DNA of 8,048 bases from Ruminococcaceae bacterium UBA6845 (GTDB taxonomy: Bacteria; Bacillota; Clostridia; Oscillospirales; Acutalibacteraceae). Each line of letters opens with the position of its first letter. The stretch's first letter is position 1. Shown piece by piece: positions 1 through 7,200 of the stretch. The notes below the pieces were generated by a model. The model saw nothing but the letters and a program-made list of their open reading frames with translations. It did not search any database and was not told the DNA's origin. Where the stretch lies: contig DKDP01000027.1 of the NCBI GenBank assembly GCA_002449395.1, positions 23,552-31,599 on the forward strand. Direction: 5' to 3'. A program made the translations under genes and the position numbers.

Positions 1-23
1 GCCAGCTCCCCTAAAGGGGCGCC
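1..23 (+). repeat. GC-rich hairpin repeat, 3' part, cut by the window edge
   Basis: An imperfect palindrome: GC(T)CCCC at 5-11 faces GGGG(C)GC at 16-22 across a TAAA loop, with one T-C mismatch. Its 5' half lies outside the window. It resembles the copies at 42-64 and 7956-8000 (AGCTCCCC, short loop, GGGG or GGAGG, then GCC), so it belongs to a dispersed family. Bases 24-30 (TAAGAAA) match the A-rich stretch next to the 7891-7936 copy read on the minus strand. It has no coding potential. Confidence 0.6.
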
Positions 24-41
24 TAAGAAAATCCTGCTGAC

Positions 42-64
42 ACAGCTCCCCCAAAGGAGGAGCC
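42..64 (+). repeat. GC-rich hairpin repeat, second copy at the left edge
   Basis: GCTCC at 45-49 pairs with GGAGC at 59-63, then a C-A mismatch, then CC-GG, around an AAA loop. The right-flank copy at 7980-7998 has exactly the same build, including the C-A mismatch, but with a GGA loop. The upstream bases GCTGACACAG also match GCTGACAG before that copy. This shows two members of one repeat family at opposite ends of the window. It lies downstream of the terminator of the exported-protein gene, so it is outside that transcript. Confidence 0.65.
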
Positions 65-90
65 CACATACACATCGCACCATGGAAGTC

Positions 91-130
91 AGACAAAATG
101 CCTCTCCTTGATTATTTAAGGAGAGGCATT
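91..130 (-). terminator. Rho-independent terminator of the exported-protein gene
   Basis: A perfect 13-bp stem is formed by 97-109 and 118-130 (AATGCCTCTCCTT and its complement) with an 8-base loop at 110-117. Read on the minus strand the stem runs into TTTTGTCT (98-91), a usable U-tract. It sits 11 bases beyond the TAA of the gene at 142-699. It has no T-run on the plus strand, so it works in one direction. As no other terminator is visible, it may also end read-through from pcrA. Confidence 0.88.
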
Positions 131-141
131 AATCGTTGATA

Positions 142-699
142 TTAAAGATTGTCGAACCACTTAAGCAGGTCGATTATCGGCTTTATGATGTCGGCATATT
201 TCCAGCTTGAAAGCCACTTGATAAACTTCTGCATCGGTGTTGACGGTCTGTTGCCGTTGAGCTTTTCGAGGATAAGGTTTCCCATTGTTGAGAACGAATA
301 GCTCTTGCTGAGCTTTCCGTCGGCATCCTTGAATGAGCCCGCCGCAACTGTAACGGTATACTCCGCCTCGTGCTGCATATTTGCCTCATACGCAACGGTT
401 ATAACCGCCGTCTTGTCATTGATTTCAATCTTCGCATCCGATGATTTGAATGTCTTATTTTGTCCGTCCGTGCCCTTGATATTAACGGAAAAATCATCCG
501 CCGCTATCAGAGCGTTGTTTGACTTAACAGTAATTTTCAAATTAGCGACATACTTATTTTTGAAGTTGCCGGAAGCCGCCACTGCACTGCCCGACTTCAG
601 TCCGAATGTTTCATCGGCTGCAAATCCGATTACGGATAAGCTGAAGATCATAGCAATCGCAAGAAGAACGGATAAAAATTTGTTTACTGTTTTTGTCAT
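142..699 (-). CDS. small exported protein, one Ig-like domain and an amphipathic C-terminal tail
   Basis: This 185-residue protein has a clear Sec signal peptide: basic start (MTKTVNK), hydrophobic core at about 8-24 and a likely cut after Gly-Phe-Ala at 25-27. There is no lipobox cysteine. Residues about 29-139 look all-beta; the end of this part (EYTVTVAAGSFKDADGKL, then SYSFST, about 113-138) resembles the SbsA-type bacterial Ig-like domain, where YTVTI-x-AG-x-KD-x-x-G is typical. Residues 151-185 form a short tail rich in Trp, Phe, Ile and Lys (W162, W166, W181) that could be an amphipathic helix pair. No LPXTG, dockerin or S-layer repeats are seen, and no enzyme motif. The ATG at 699-697 is chosen over an in-frame start at 786 because it has GAGGTG six bases upstream and begins the signal peptide. 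It has its own promoter and terminator. Function unknown; a surface or envelope-associated adhesion or structural role is a guess. Confidence 0.85.
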   Translation of the reverse strand: MTKTVNKFLSVLLAIAMIFSLSVIGFAADETFGLKSGSAVAASGNFKNKYVANLKITVKSNNALIAADDFSVNIKGTDGQNKTFKSSDAKIEINDKTAVITVAYEANMQHEAEYTVTVAAGSFKDADGKLSKSYSFSTMGNLILEKLNGNRPSTPMQKFIKWLSSWKYADIIKPIIDLLKWFDNL

Positions 700-705
700 G
701 ATAAT

Positions 706-711
706 CACCTC
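706..711 (-). promoter_or_regulatory. ribosome binding site that sets the exported-protein start
   Basis: GAGGTG on the minus strand lies six bases before the ATG at 699-697. It fixes the start at the signal peptide. The longer reading frame would begin at 786, upstream of the predicted transcription start, and so cannot be the main product. Most of this site is part of the inverted repeat described at 701-770. Confidence 0.85.
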
Positions 712-729
712 AATTTTATTTTCTGCAAG

Positions 730-742
730 TAACCGCCGGTTA
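730..742. promoter_or_regulatory. 13-base palindrome in the 5' leader of the exported-protein gene
   Basis: TAACCG-C-CGGTTA is a perfect palindrome around one central base. It lies between the promoter's likely start point (about 759) and the RBS. In RNA it could form a five-pair hairpin (TAACC/GGTTA, GGC loop) that protects the 5' end; in DNA it could be an operator just downstream of the start point. Nothing in the window chooses between these, and it is short enough to be chance. Confidence 0.35.
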
Positions 743-758
743 ATTATTAAGCAATTAC

Positions 759-794
759 TAAGGTGATTATACCATTTTCGGAACAAATAATCAA
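759..794 (-). promoter_or_regulatory. sigma-A promoter of the exported-protein gene
   Basis: On the minus strand, TTGATT (794-789) is followed after 17 bases by a perfect TATAAT (771-766), which is preceded by TGG and so has the extended -10 TGn. The start point should be near 759, giving a leader of about 60 bases. It lies in the gap between the pcrA stop and the next gene, where an independent promoter makes sense. Confidence 0.82.
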
Positions 795-816
795 TACCTC
801 AAAATTCAATAAATGT

Positions 817-3213
817 TTAAGAATTACATTTTGTCAATTTGGCAAAATTAGCCATCAGCTTCTTTGTGCCCGACTTGTCAAAGGCAATTTCAAGCAAGGT
901 GTCGTTGCCCATACTCTTTGCCGAGAGGATAACGCCCTGTCCGAAAACCTTGTGTGAAACGGTGTCGCCGATCTTGTAGCTCTCCTTGCTTGCCGTCGGA
1001 GCAGACTGTGGCTTTCTTGCGGGCTGTGCGGAAAATCCTCGTCTGATCGGTTTTCCGCTTGTGAAGTCCTCGCCGAAATCTCTGAACGGCTCGTCCTCGG
1101 CGCTTCTTCTGAACGAGGAATATGAGGTCACACCCGTCTTTTCCGTCAGATCGTCGGGAATCTCACCGAGGAAGCGTGACGGCGCATTGTGGGTCGTTGA
1201 GCCGAACATAAGGCGTGTTCTTGTGTTCGTCAGATACAGCTCCTGCTTAGCCCTCGTGATTCCGACATAAGCAAGGCGGCGTTCCTCCTCCATATCGTCG
1301 GGGTTGTAAATAGACTGATTTCCCGGGAAAACTCCGTCCTCCATACCGATAATGAACACAACGGGAAATTCAAGACCCTTTGCCGAGTGAAGCGTCATCA
1401 TAACTACGGTGTCGGAATCGGCGTTGTAATTGTCAATATCGGTCATAAGTGCGATTTCCTCAAGGAATCCGTTGAGGGTCGGCTCATCGCTCTCCTCCTC
1501 ATAACGCATAAGGTTCGCCTTAAGCTCGTTGAGGTTTTCCTTTCTGTCCTGCGCTGTTTCCTTGTCAAGATCAAGAAACTGATAATAGCCGGTCATACTG
1601 AGAGTTTTCTCAAGCAGCTCGTGCGGCTTCAATTCCTGTGCCGCCTCAATAAGCTCCTTGATCATCCCGCTGAACTGCAAGAGCTTTGACGAGGCACGGC
1701 TGAGAGCGGGATAAGAATCCGCATTTGAGATAACCTCAAACATACTGACGCCCAGTCCTGCGGCGATTTCCGACGCATTGTTGAGCGTTGTATCGCCGAT
1801 TCCCCTCTTCGGCTCGTTTATGATACGGCGAAGTCTTACGTTATCCGCCGTGTTGTTGATAAGTGTGAGATAAGCAAGAGCGTCCTTGATTTCCTTACGC
1901 TCATAGAAGCGCAGACCGCCGATAATTCTATACGGGATACCTGCACGGACGAACGCATTTTCAATTGTACTCGACTGTGCGTTCATTCGGTAAAGCACGG
2001 CGTGATCGGACATCTTCCTGCCTGCCGCGACGTCCTTCATTATCGTGTCGGCAACAAAGCGAGCCTCTTCCCTCTCGTCATACGAGGTGTTGACAGTGAT
2101 CTTGTTTCCCCTGCCGTTCGCCGTCCAAAGATTCTTGCCCTTACGCTGGCTGTTATTGGCAATAACAGCGTTTGCGGCATCGAGAATCGTCTGAGTCGAA
2201 CGGTAGTTTTGCTCAAGTCTGATCGTCTTTGCGTCCGGGTAGCGTTCCTCAAAGCTCAGAATATTCTGAATTGTAGCTCCACGGAATTTATAAATACTCT
2301 GGTCGTCATCGCCGACAACGCAGATGTTTCTGTACTTCTCGGCAAGCAGACTTGTCAGCACATACTGAGCGTGGTTGGTATCCTGATACTCGTCAACAAG
2401 TATGTATTTGAACTTATTCTGATAGTAATTTCTGACCTCTTCGTTCTTCTGCAAAAGCTCGACTGTTCTGAAGATCATATCGTCAAAATCCATTGCGTCG
2501 GCATTTTTGAGGAGCTTCTGATAGCACTTGTACGCCTCACCGATTGCCTTTAAACGAACGTCTCCGCCAGCCTGAGCGATGTACTCATCGGGATTGATGA
2601 GCTGATCCTTGGCACGGCTGACCTCCTTGAGAATGGTCTTGTGCGAAAGCATCTTGTCGTTAATGTCGAGAAGTCTCTGCGCCTCTTTCATAACACGCTT
2701 TGAGTCGTCCGTGTCATAAATCGTGAAGCGGTTCGTGTATCCGATAAGATCGCCGTAACGTCTCAGTATCCTTGCACAGCAGGAATGGAACGTACTCGCC
2801 CAGATATCGTTTGCGGCGTCGCCGAGCTTTGCGGCAAGTCTGCCCTTGAGCTCCGAAGCCGCCTTATTGGTGAATGTAATGGCAAGTATTTCCCACGGAG
2901 CCGGAGCATTAACCGTCAAAAGGTCGTACACATCGAAGAGATCCGTCGTGGGATCGTCAAGATACTGCCTCATAAGCCGGACGTCGCTCTCGCTCGGCTC
3001 AAACTCGGAATAGTCCGAATTGTAGGCGTTGCCGTATTTTATAAGATTGGCGATTCTGTTAACGAGAACCGTTGTTTTTCCGCTGCCTGCACCTGCAAGA
3101 AGCAGCAAGGGGCCATTTACTGCATAGATAGCCTCTTGCTGCCTGTCATTCATTCTTTCAAAATCTTTTGCAATTATACGGCGGCGAAGTTCTAAAAATT
3201 CGTCTTTGAGCAT
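817..3213 (-). CDS. pcrA: ATP-dependent DNA helicase PcrA/UvrD (superfamily 1A)
   Basis: A 3'-to-5' helicase that unwinds DNA in nucleotide-excision and mismatch repair, dismantles recombinase filaments and resolves replication-transcription conflicts. All superfamily 1A motifs are present in order: Walker A GAGSGKTT (41-48), Ia ITFTNKAASEL (112-122), II VDEYQDTN (273-280), III GDDDQSIYKFRGA (301-313), IV LEQNYRST (333-340), V TLHSAKGLEFPVVF (607-620) and VI EEERRLAYVGITRAKQELY (642-660). After a flexible linker (about 690-743), residues 745-798 (YKIGDTVSHKVFGQG...) match the PcrA C-terminal Tudor-like domain, known to bind RNA polymerase. At 798 residues it is longer than the usual 720-750; most of the excess is an acidic insertion at about 61-101 between motifs I and Ia. 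The start has AAAGGA nine bases upstream. It follows pfkA by 13 bases and is probably co-transcribed and coupled with it. A RecB- or Rep-type protein is less likely, given the C-terminal domain. Confidence 0.97.
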   Translation of the reverse strand: MLKDEFLELRRRIIAKDFERMNDRQQEAIYAVNGPLLLLAGAGSGKTTVLVNRIANLIKYGNAYNSDYSEFEPSESDVRLMRQYLDDPTTDLFDVYDLLTVNAPAPWEILAITFTNKAASELKGRLAAKLGDAANDIWASTFHSCCARILRRYGDLIGYTNRFTIYDTDDSKRVMKEAQRLLDINDKMLSHKTILKEVSRAKDQLINPDEYIAQAGGDVRLKAIGEAYKCYQKLLKNADAMDFDDMIFRTVELLQKNEEVRNYYQNKFKYILVDEYQDTNHAQYVLTSLLAEKYRNICVVGDDDQSIYKFRGATIQNILSFEERYPDAKTIRLEQNYRSTQTILDAANAVIANNSQRKGKNLWTANGRGNKITVNTSYDEREEARFVADTIMKDVAAGRKMSDHAVLYRMNAQSSTIENAFVRAGIPYRIIGGLRFYERKEIKDALAYLTLINNTADNVRLRRIINEPKRGIGDTTLNNASEIAAGLGVSMFEVISNADSYPALSRASSKLLQFSGMIKELIEAAQELKPHELLEKTLSMTGYYQFLDLDKETAQDRKENLNELKANLMRYEEESDEPTLNGFLEEIALMTDIDNYNADSDTVVMMTLHSAKGLEFPVVFIIGMEDGVFPGNQSIYNPDDMEEERRLAYVGITRAKQELYLTNTRTRLMFGSTTHNAPSRFLGEIPDDLTEKTGVTSYSSFRRSAEDEPFRDFGEDFTSGKPIRRGFSAQPARKPQSAPTASKESYKIGDTVSHKVFGQGVILSAKSMGNDTLLEIAFDKSGTKKLMANFAKLTKCNS

Positions 3214-3222
3214 AATTTGATT

Positions 3223-3229
3223 TCCTTTA
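3223..3229 (-). promoter_or_regulatory. pcrA ribosome binding site overlapping the pfkA stop codon
   Basis: On the minus strand TAAAGGA contains both the pfkA stop codon TAA (3229-3227) and the AAAGGA Shine-Dalgarno of pcrA, nine bases before its ATG. Ribosomes ending on pfkA would finish on the pcrA entry site, an arrangement typical of translational coupling. Confidence 0.75.
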
Positions 3230-4204
3230 GATTGAAATTATGTTTGCCATCTTGTAAAGATTCATATCAATGTGCTTCTTCATATTGAGAGCCTCGAAGA
3301 TATCATAATCAACGATCTGATCCTTCTGCATAGCAACAACACGGTTGCCGATGCCGTCCATAAGAAGCTCAACCGCTCTGTAACCCATCTGGCTGGCAAC
3401 AACACGGTCTCTTACTGTCGGCGAGCCGCCGCGCTGAACGTGAGCGAGGACCATTGCTCTTGACTCAACGCCTGTCTCCTCCTCAATTGCCTTTGCGAGC
3501 TCCTCAACGGTGATATTTCCGTCAGCCGTTACGCCCTCGGCAACGATAACAAGGAAGTGCTTCTTGCCTGTCTTCTGAGTACGGCGGATTCTGTCGAATA
3601 CATCTCTCTTGAGGTCAAACTCAACCTCGGGGATAAGGATAGCTGTTGCGCCGACTGCGATACCTGCATTAAGAGCAAGGTAGCCTGCACGTCTGCCCAT
3701 AACCTCGATAACCGAGCAGCGGTCGTGAGAAGCGGATGTGTCACGGATTCTGTCAACCATTTCCATAATTGTGTTGAGGCAGGTGTCATAGCCGATCGTA
3801 TAGTCACAGCAAGCAATATCGTTGTCGATTGTGCCCGGAATACCTACGCAGGGAATACCTCTCTCCGAAAGGTCTCTTGCGCCTCTGAACGATCCGTCGC
3901 CGCCGATAACAACGATACCCTCGATGCCGTAAGCGTGGCAGATTTCAATAGCCTTCTGCATACCCTCCTCGGTAGCAAACTCCTTGCTTCTTGCGGAATG
4001 GAGCATTGTGCCGCCTCTGTGAATAATATCGCAAACCGTGCGGATCTCCATCGGGATCAGTGAGCCCTCCATAAGACCCTTATAGCCACGGTCAATGCCG
4101 TAAACCTTGATGTGATTTTCGCACGCTGTACGAACGACTGCACGAACGGCAGCGTTCATTCCCGGGGCGTCTCCGCCGCTTGTCAAAACTCCGATTGTCT
4201 TCAT
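3227..4204 (-). CDS. pfkA: ATP-dependent 6-phosphofructokinase
   Basis: It phosphorylates fructose 6-phosphate to fructose 1,6-bisphosphate with ATP, the committed step of glycolysis, in the cytoplasm as a homotetramer. The length (325 residues) and motifs fit the short bacterial group: GVLTSGGDAPGMNAAVR (5-21), GGT at 64-66 with SAR (70-72), GGDGSFRGA (101-109), TIDND with catalytic Asp127 (125-129), MGRRAG (169-174), AEG with Glu223, and HVQRGGSP (255-262). Gly104 after Asp103 marks the ATP-using rather than pyrophosphate-using type. Effector-site residues Arg21, Arg25, Asp59 and Arg154 are kept, but position 187, Glu in the E. coli and Geobacillus enzymes, is Thr here. The ATG has a perfect AGGAGG (4218-4213) eight bases upstream. 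It lies 85 bases after dnaE, a neighbourhood common in Firmicutes, and directly before pcrA. It has its own promoter at 4237-4272. No pyruvate kinase gene follows, unlike many relatives. Confidence 0.97.
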   Translation of the reverse strand: MKTIGVLTSGGDAPGMNAAVRAVVRTACENHIKVYGIDRGYKGLMEGSLIPMEIRTVCDIIHRGGTMLHSARSKEFATEEGMQKAIEICHAYGIEGIVVIGGDGSFRGARDLSERGIPCVGIPGTIDNDIACCDYTIGYDTCLNTIMEMVDRIRDTSASHDRCSVIEVMGRRAGYLALNAGIAVGATAILIPEVEFDLKRDVFDRIRRTQKTGKKHFLVIVAEGVTADGNITVEELAKAIEEETGVESRAMVLAHVQRGGSPTVRDRVVASQMGYRAVELLMDGIGNRVVAMQKDQIVDYDIFEALNMKKHIDMNLYKMANIISI

Positions 4205-4236
4205 TATAACTTCCTCCTAAGGATTCTCTAAAAATT

Positions 4237-4272
4237 CTATAAAATCATACACCTAATTAAAAAAAATGTCAA
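4237..4272 (-). promoter_or_regulatory. near-consensus sigma-A promoter of pfkA-pcrA
   Basis: On the minus strand a perfect TTGACA (4272-4267) is followed after exactly 17 bases by TATGAT (4249-4244), one base from consensus. The spacer starts with a run of eight T. The start point should be near 4237, giving a leader of about 32 bases with the AGGAGG site. This gives pfkA and pcrA strong transcription independent of dnaE. I see no operator-like palindrome around it. Confidence 0.88.
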
Positions 4273-4289
4273 ATAAAACAGAAAAATAT

Positions 4290-7200
4290 TTACTGAAAAA
4301 CTACATTTTCTTCGCCTAAAACCCGTTTAAGCTCATTTATCAGCGGTTCATTGACATCAACGCCGTTTTCATAGGGCTGACGGACATATTTTCCAGTGTC
4401 CGCAAAGTAATAATAGAGCGGAACTCTGCCGTCGAAAATCGCCAACAGCTTTTCCGCCTGCACCTGCTCGGGAGTGCCCTTGGTCGGAAACTTCAGGAAC
4501 AGACCGCTGCGCTTTTTCTTAGTCTGTGCGGCAGGCTGCGACGGGCTTTGTCCACCCTTTTTCGAGAAATAATCTTTTGCCGACTCAACCGTGTAGATAT
4601 GCTCGCAGATCAGCTTTGACGGCTCCTCGTCACGGACATCGAGACGTCCGTAAAAGACGAGCACCTTGCCCTCCTCGAGCATCGCTGAATTTTCCAGCAG
4701 TATTTTCGGGAACACAATAACCTCAATTGAGCCTGAGGTGTCCTCAACATTGACGAAAGCCATCGTAGTGTCGCTCTTTGTGATCTTTTTCTTCACATCG
4801 GTTATTATGCCCATAATCTTGGTTCTTTCACCGTCTTTGTGTGAAGAATGTAAATTTTCGCCGCTCGCCGCAAGCTCGGATATTTTCACACAAGCCATCG
4901 ACGCCGCAAGCTCGGAATAATCTGCCATCGGGTGACCCGAAAGGTACAGTCCCGTTGTCGATTTCTCCATCGCAAGAAGCTCGCTCTGCGGAAATTCGTC
5001 AAAGAACTTCAGCGCCGCCTCGGAATGGGATTCACCGCTCATAGAGTCAAAAAGACCGATCTGACCCTCAACGTTTCTCCGCCTTTTTGAATCGAGCTCA
5101 TCTATGATCTCGTTCATTGCCATAAGCATCTGGCGGCGGTTTGCTCCGAGTCCGTCGAGTGCGCCGCTCTTTATGAGGCTTTCGACGGCTCTCTTGTTGA
5201 AATCCGCACCGTGCATACGCAAGCAGAAATTGTAGAAAGAAATAAACTTTCCCGCACGGCGCTCCGATACGATATTATTGATAAAATTCCTTCCGAGATT
5301 CTTGATTGCAAGCAGTCCGAACCGTATATTACCGTCCGATACCGTGAAGCTGTCGCTGCTTTCATTGACGTTCGGTGGCAGAATTTTAATTCCTATCCTG
5401 TTACATTCATCAGTATATTCCGTTACCTTGTCCGTATTGTCAAGAACGCTTGAAAGAAGCGCCGCCATAAACTCACACGGATAATGACATTTGAGATAAG
5501 CCGTCTGATATGCGACGTAGGCGTATGCCGTTGCGTGCGACTTATTAAAAGCATACGATGCGAACGACGACATATCGTCAAAAATATCGTTGGCAACCTC
5601 GGCGGGGATTCCCCTCTTGACACAGCCGTCACATTCAACCGTTCCGTCCTCACGCACCATACCGTAGATAAAGTTCTTGCGTTCCTTTTCCATAACGTCG
5701 TGCTTCTTCTTGGACATTGCACGGCGGACAATATCGGCTCTTCCGTATGAATATCCCGCAAGCGAGCGGAATATCTGCATAACCTGCTCCTGATAGATCA
5801 TACAGCCGTAAGTCACATCAAGAATATCACGGAGCTTTTCCGTCTTGTAAACGGTCTTTTCGGGGTGATGCCTGTTCTCGATATAGGTATTGATCGAGTC
5901 CATCGGACCGGGACGGTAGAGCGAAATAACAGCTATCAAATCCTCAATATCGACGGGCTTCAGTCCGACAAGAACGCTCTTCATTCCCGCCGATTCAAAC
6001 TGGAACACGCCCTCGGTCTGACCCGATGCCATCATTTCATAGGTCGCCTTATCGGTTATGTCGATCTTGTTTATATCAAAGCTCTTGTCCTTAAGCCGAA
6101 TCATCTTGACCGCATCGTTGATAACGGTCAGTGTTCGCAAGCCGAGGAAATCCATCTTGAGCAGTCCGAGCTCCTCAAGAGTTGTCATCGTGTACTGAGT
6201 GACGGGCGAATTATCGTTGAGTGCAAGCGGAACATAGCTCGCAACGGGGTCTCTCGTTATAACAACGCCTGCGGCGTGGGTCGAGGTGTGTCTCGGCATA
6301 CCCTCAACCTTCATCGAGGTGTCGATAAGGTTCTTTATCTCCTCCGAGCTTTCATAGAGAGCACGGAACTCGGGCGATTTTTTCAGCGCCTTTTGAATTG
6401 TGATATTCAGCTCTCTGGGCACTTGCTTTGAGACATTATCGACAACGTTATACGGAATGCCCATTGCTCTTCCCACGTCACGGATTGCCGCTCTCGCCGC
6501 AAGAGTTCCGAATGTCACAATCTGTGCAACGTGATCCGCACCGTATTTTTCGATAACGTAGTCTATTACCTCTCCCCTGCGCTCGTAGCAAAAATCGACG
6601 TCAAAGTCGGGCATACTGACACGCTCGGGATTGAGGAAACGCTCAAAGAGAAGATTATATTTCATCGGGTCGATTCCCGTTATGCCGATACAATAGGCGG
6701 CGATACTGCCTGCACCCGATCCTCTGCCCGGACCGACGGGAATACCCTTGGATTTTGCGTATCTTATAAAATCGTGGACTATCAGGAAATAATCGACATA
6801 CCCCATTTTATTTATAACGTCAAGCTCATAATCGAGCCTGTCGAAATATTCTTTCGGCGGATTTTCGCCGTAATTGCGGTACATTCCGTTATAGCACTGC
6901 TCTTTGAACCATTCAAAATGGTCTCTGCCGTCGGGAACCTCAAAATGCGGCAGCTTTGTGTTGCCGAACTCAAAGTCGTAATTGCACCTGTCGGCGATAA
7001 TCTGCGTATTGTCTATCGCCTCGGGGACGTGAGAGAAAAGCTCTCTCATCTCGTCCTCACTCTTGAGATAGAACTCGTCGCTTTCAAATTCCAGCCCGTT
7101 GCCCTGACCGATCGTCGTGTTTGTAGCAATGCAAATGAGAACCTGCTGAATCTTGCTGTCCTCACGGCGGACATAGTGTGTGTCGTTAGTTGCAACGAGA

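Larger units (their letters stand above)
701..770 (-). promoter_or_regulatory. 10-base inverted repeat joining the -10 region and the ribosome binding site
   Basis: ATAATCACCT at 701-710 is the exact reverse complement of AGGTGATTAT at 761-770. One arm contains most of the Shine-Dalgarno of the exported-protein gene; the other covers most of the -10 box and the bases just after it. RNA starting at this promoter (about 759) lacks the upstream arm and leaves the RBS free. RNA reading through from pcrA would carry both arms and could pair them over the RBS. The match is visible; the regulatory meaning is inferred. Confidence 0.4.

Noticed and set aside
1..64. Repeated GC-rich units as a CRISPR array
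   Set aside because: Unit lengths and spacing are irregular, orientation changes at the other flank, spacers are not of constant size and no cas gene is present.
305..766. A 153-residue plus-strand frame opposite the exported-protein gene
   Set aside because: The minus-strand frame has a promoter, RBS, signal peptide and terminator; the plus-strand frame would run over the opposing promoter and shows no domain.
700..786. A 29-residue N-terminal extension of the exported protein starting at 786
   Set aside because: It begins upstream of the predicted transcription start, would bury the signal peptide and ignores the well-placed GAGGTG before the ATG at 699.
4256..4300. T-run after dnaE on the minus strand as a terminator
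   Set aside because: No stem-loop precedes it, and the run lies in the spacer of a strong promoter.
5865..6431. A 188-residue plus-strand frame, and similar ones at 2002-2553, 3557-4063 and 2785-3195
   Set aside because: All are antisense to dnaE, pcrA or pfkA with intact motifs, and none has a convincing product of its own.
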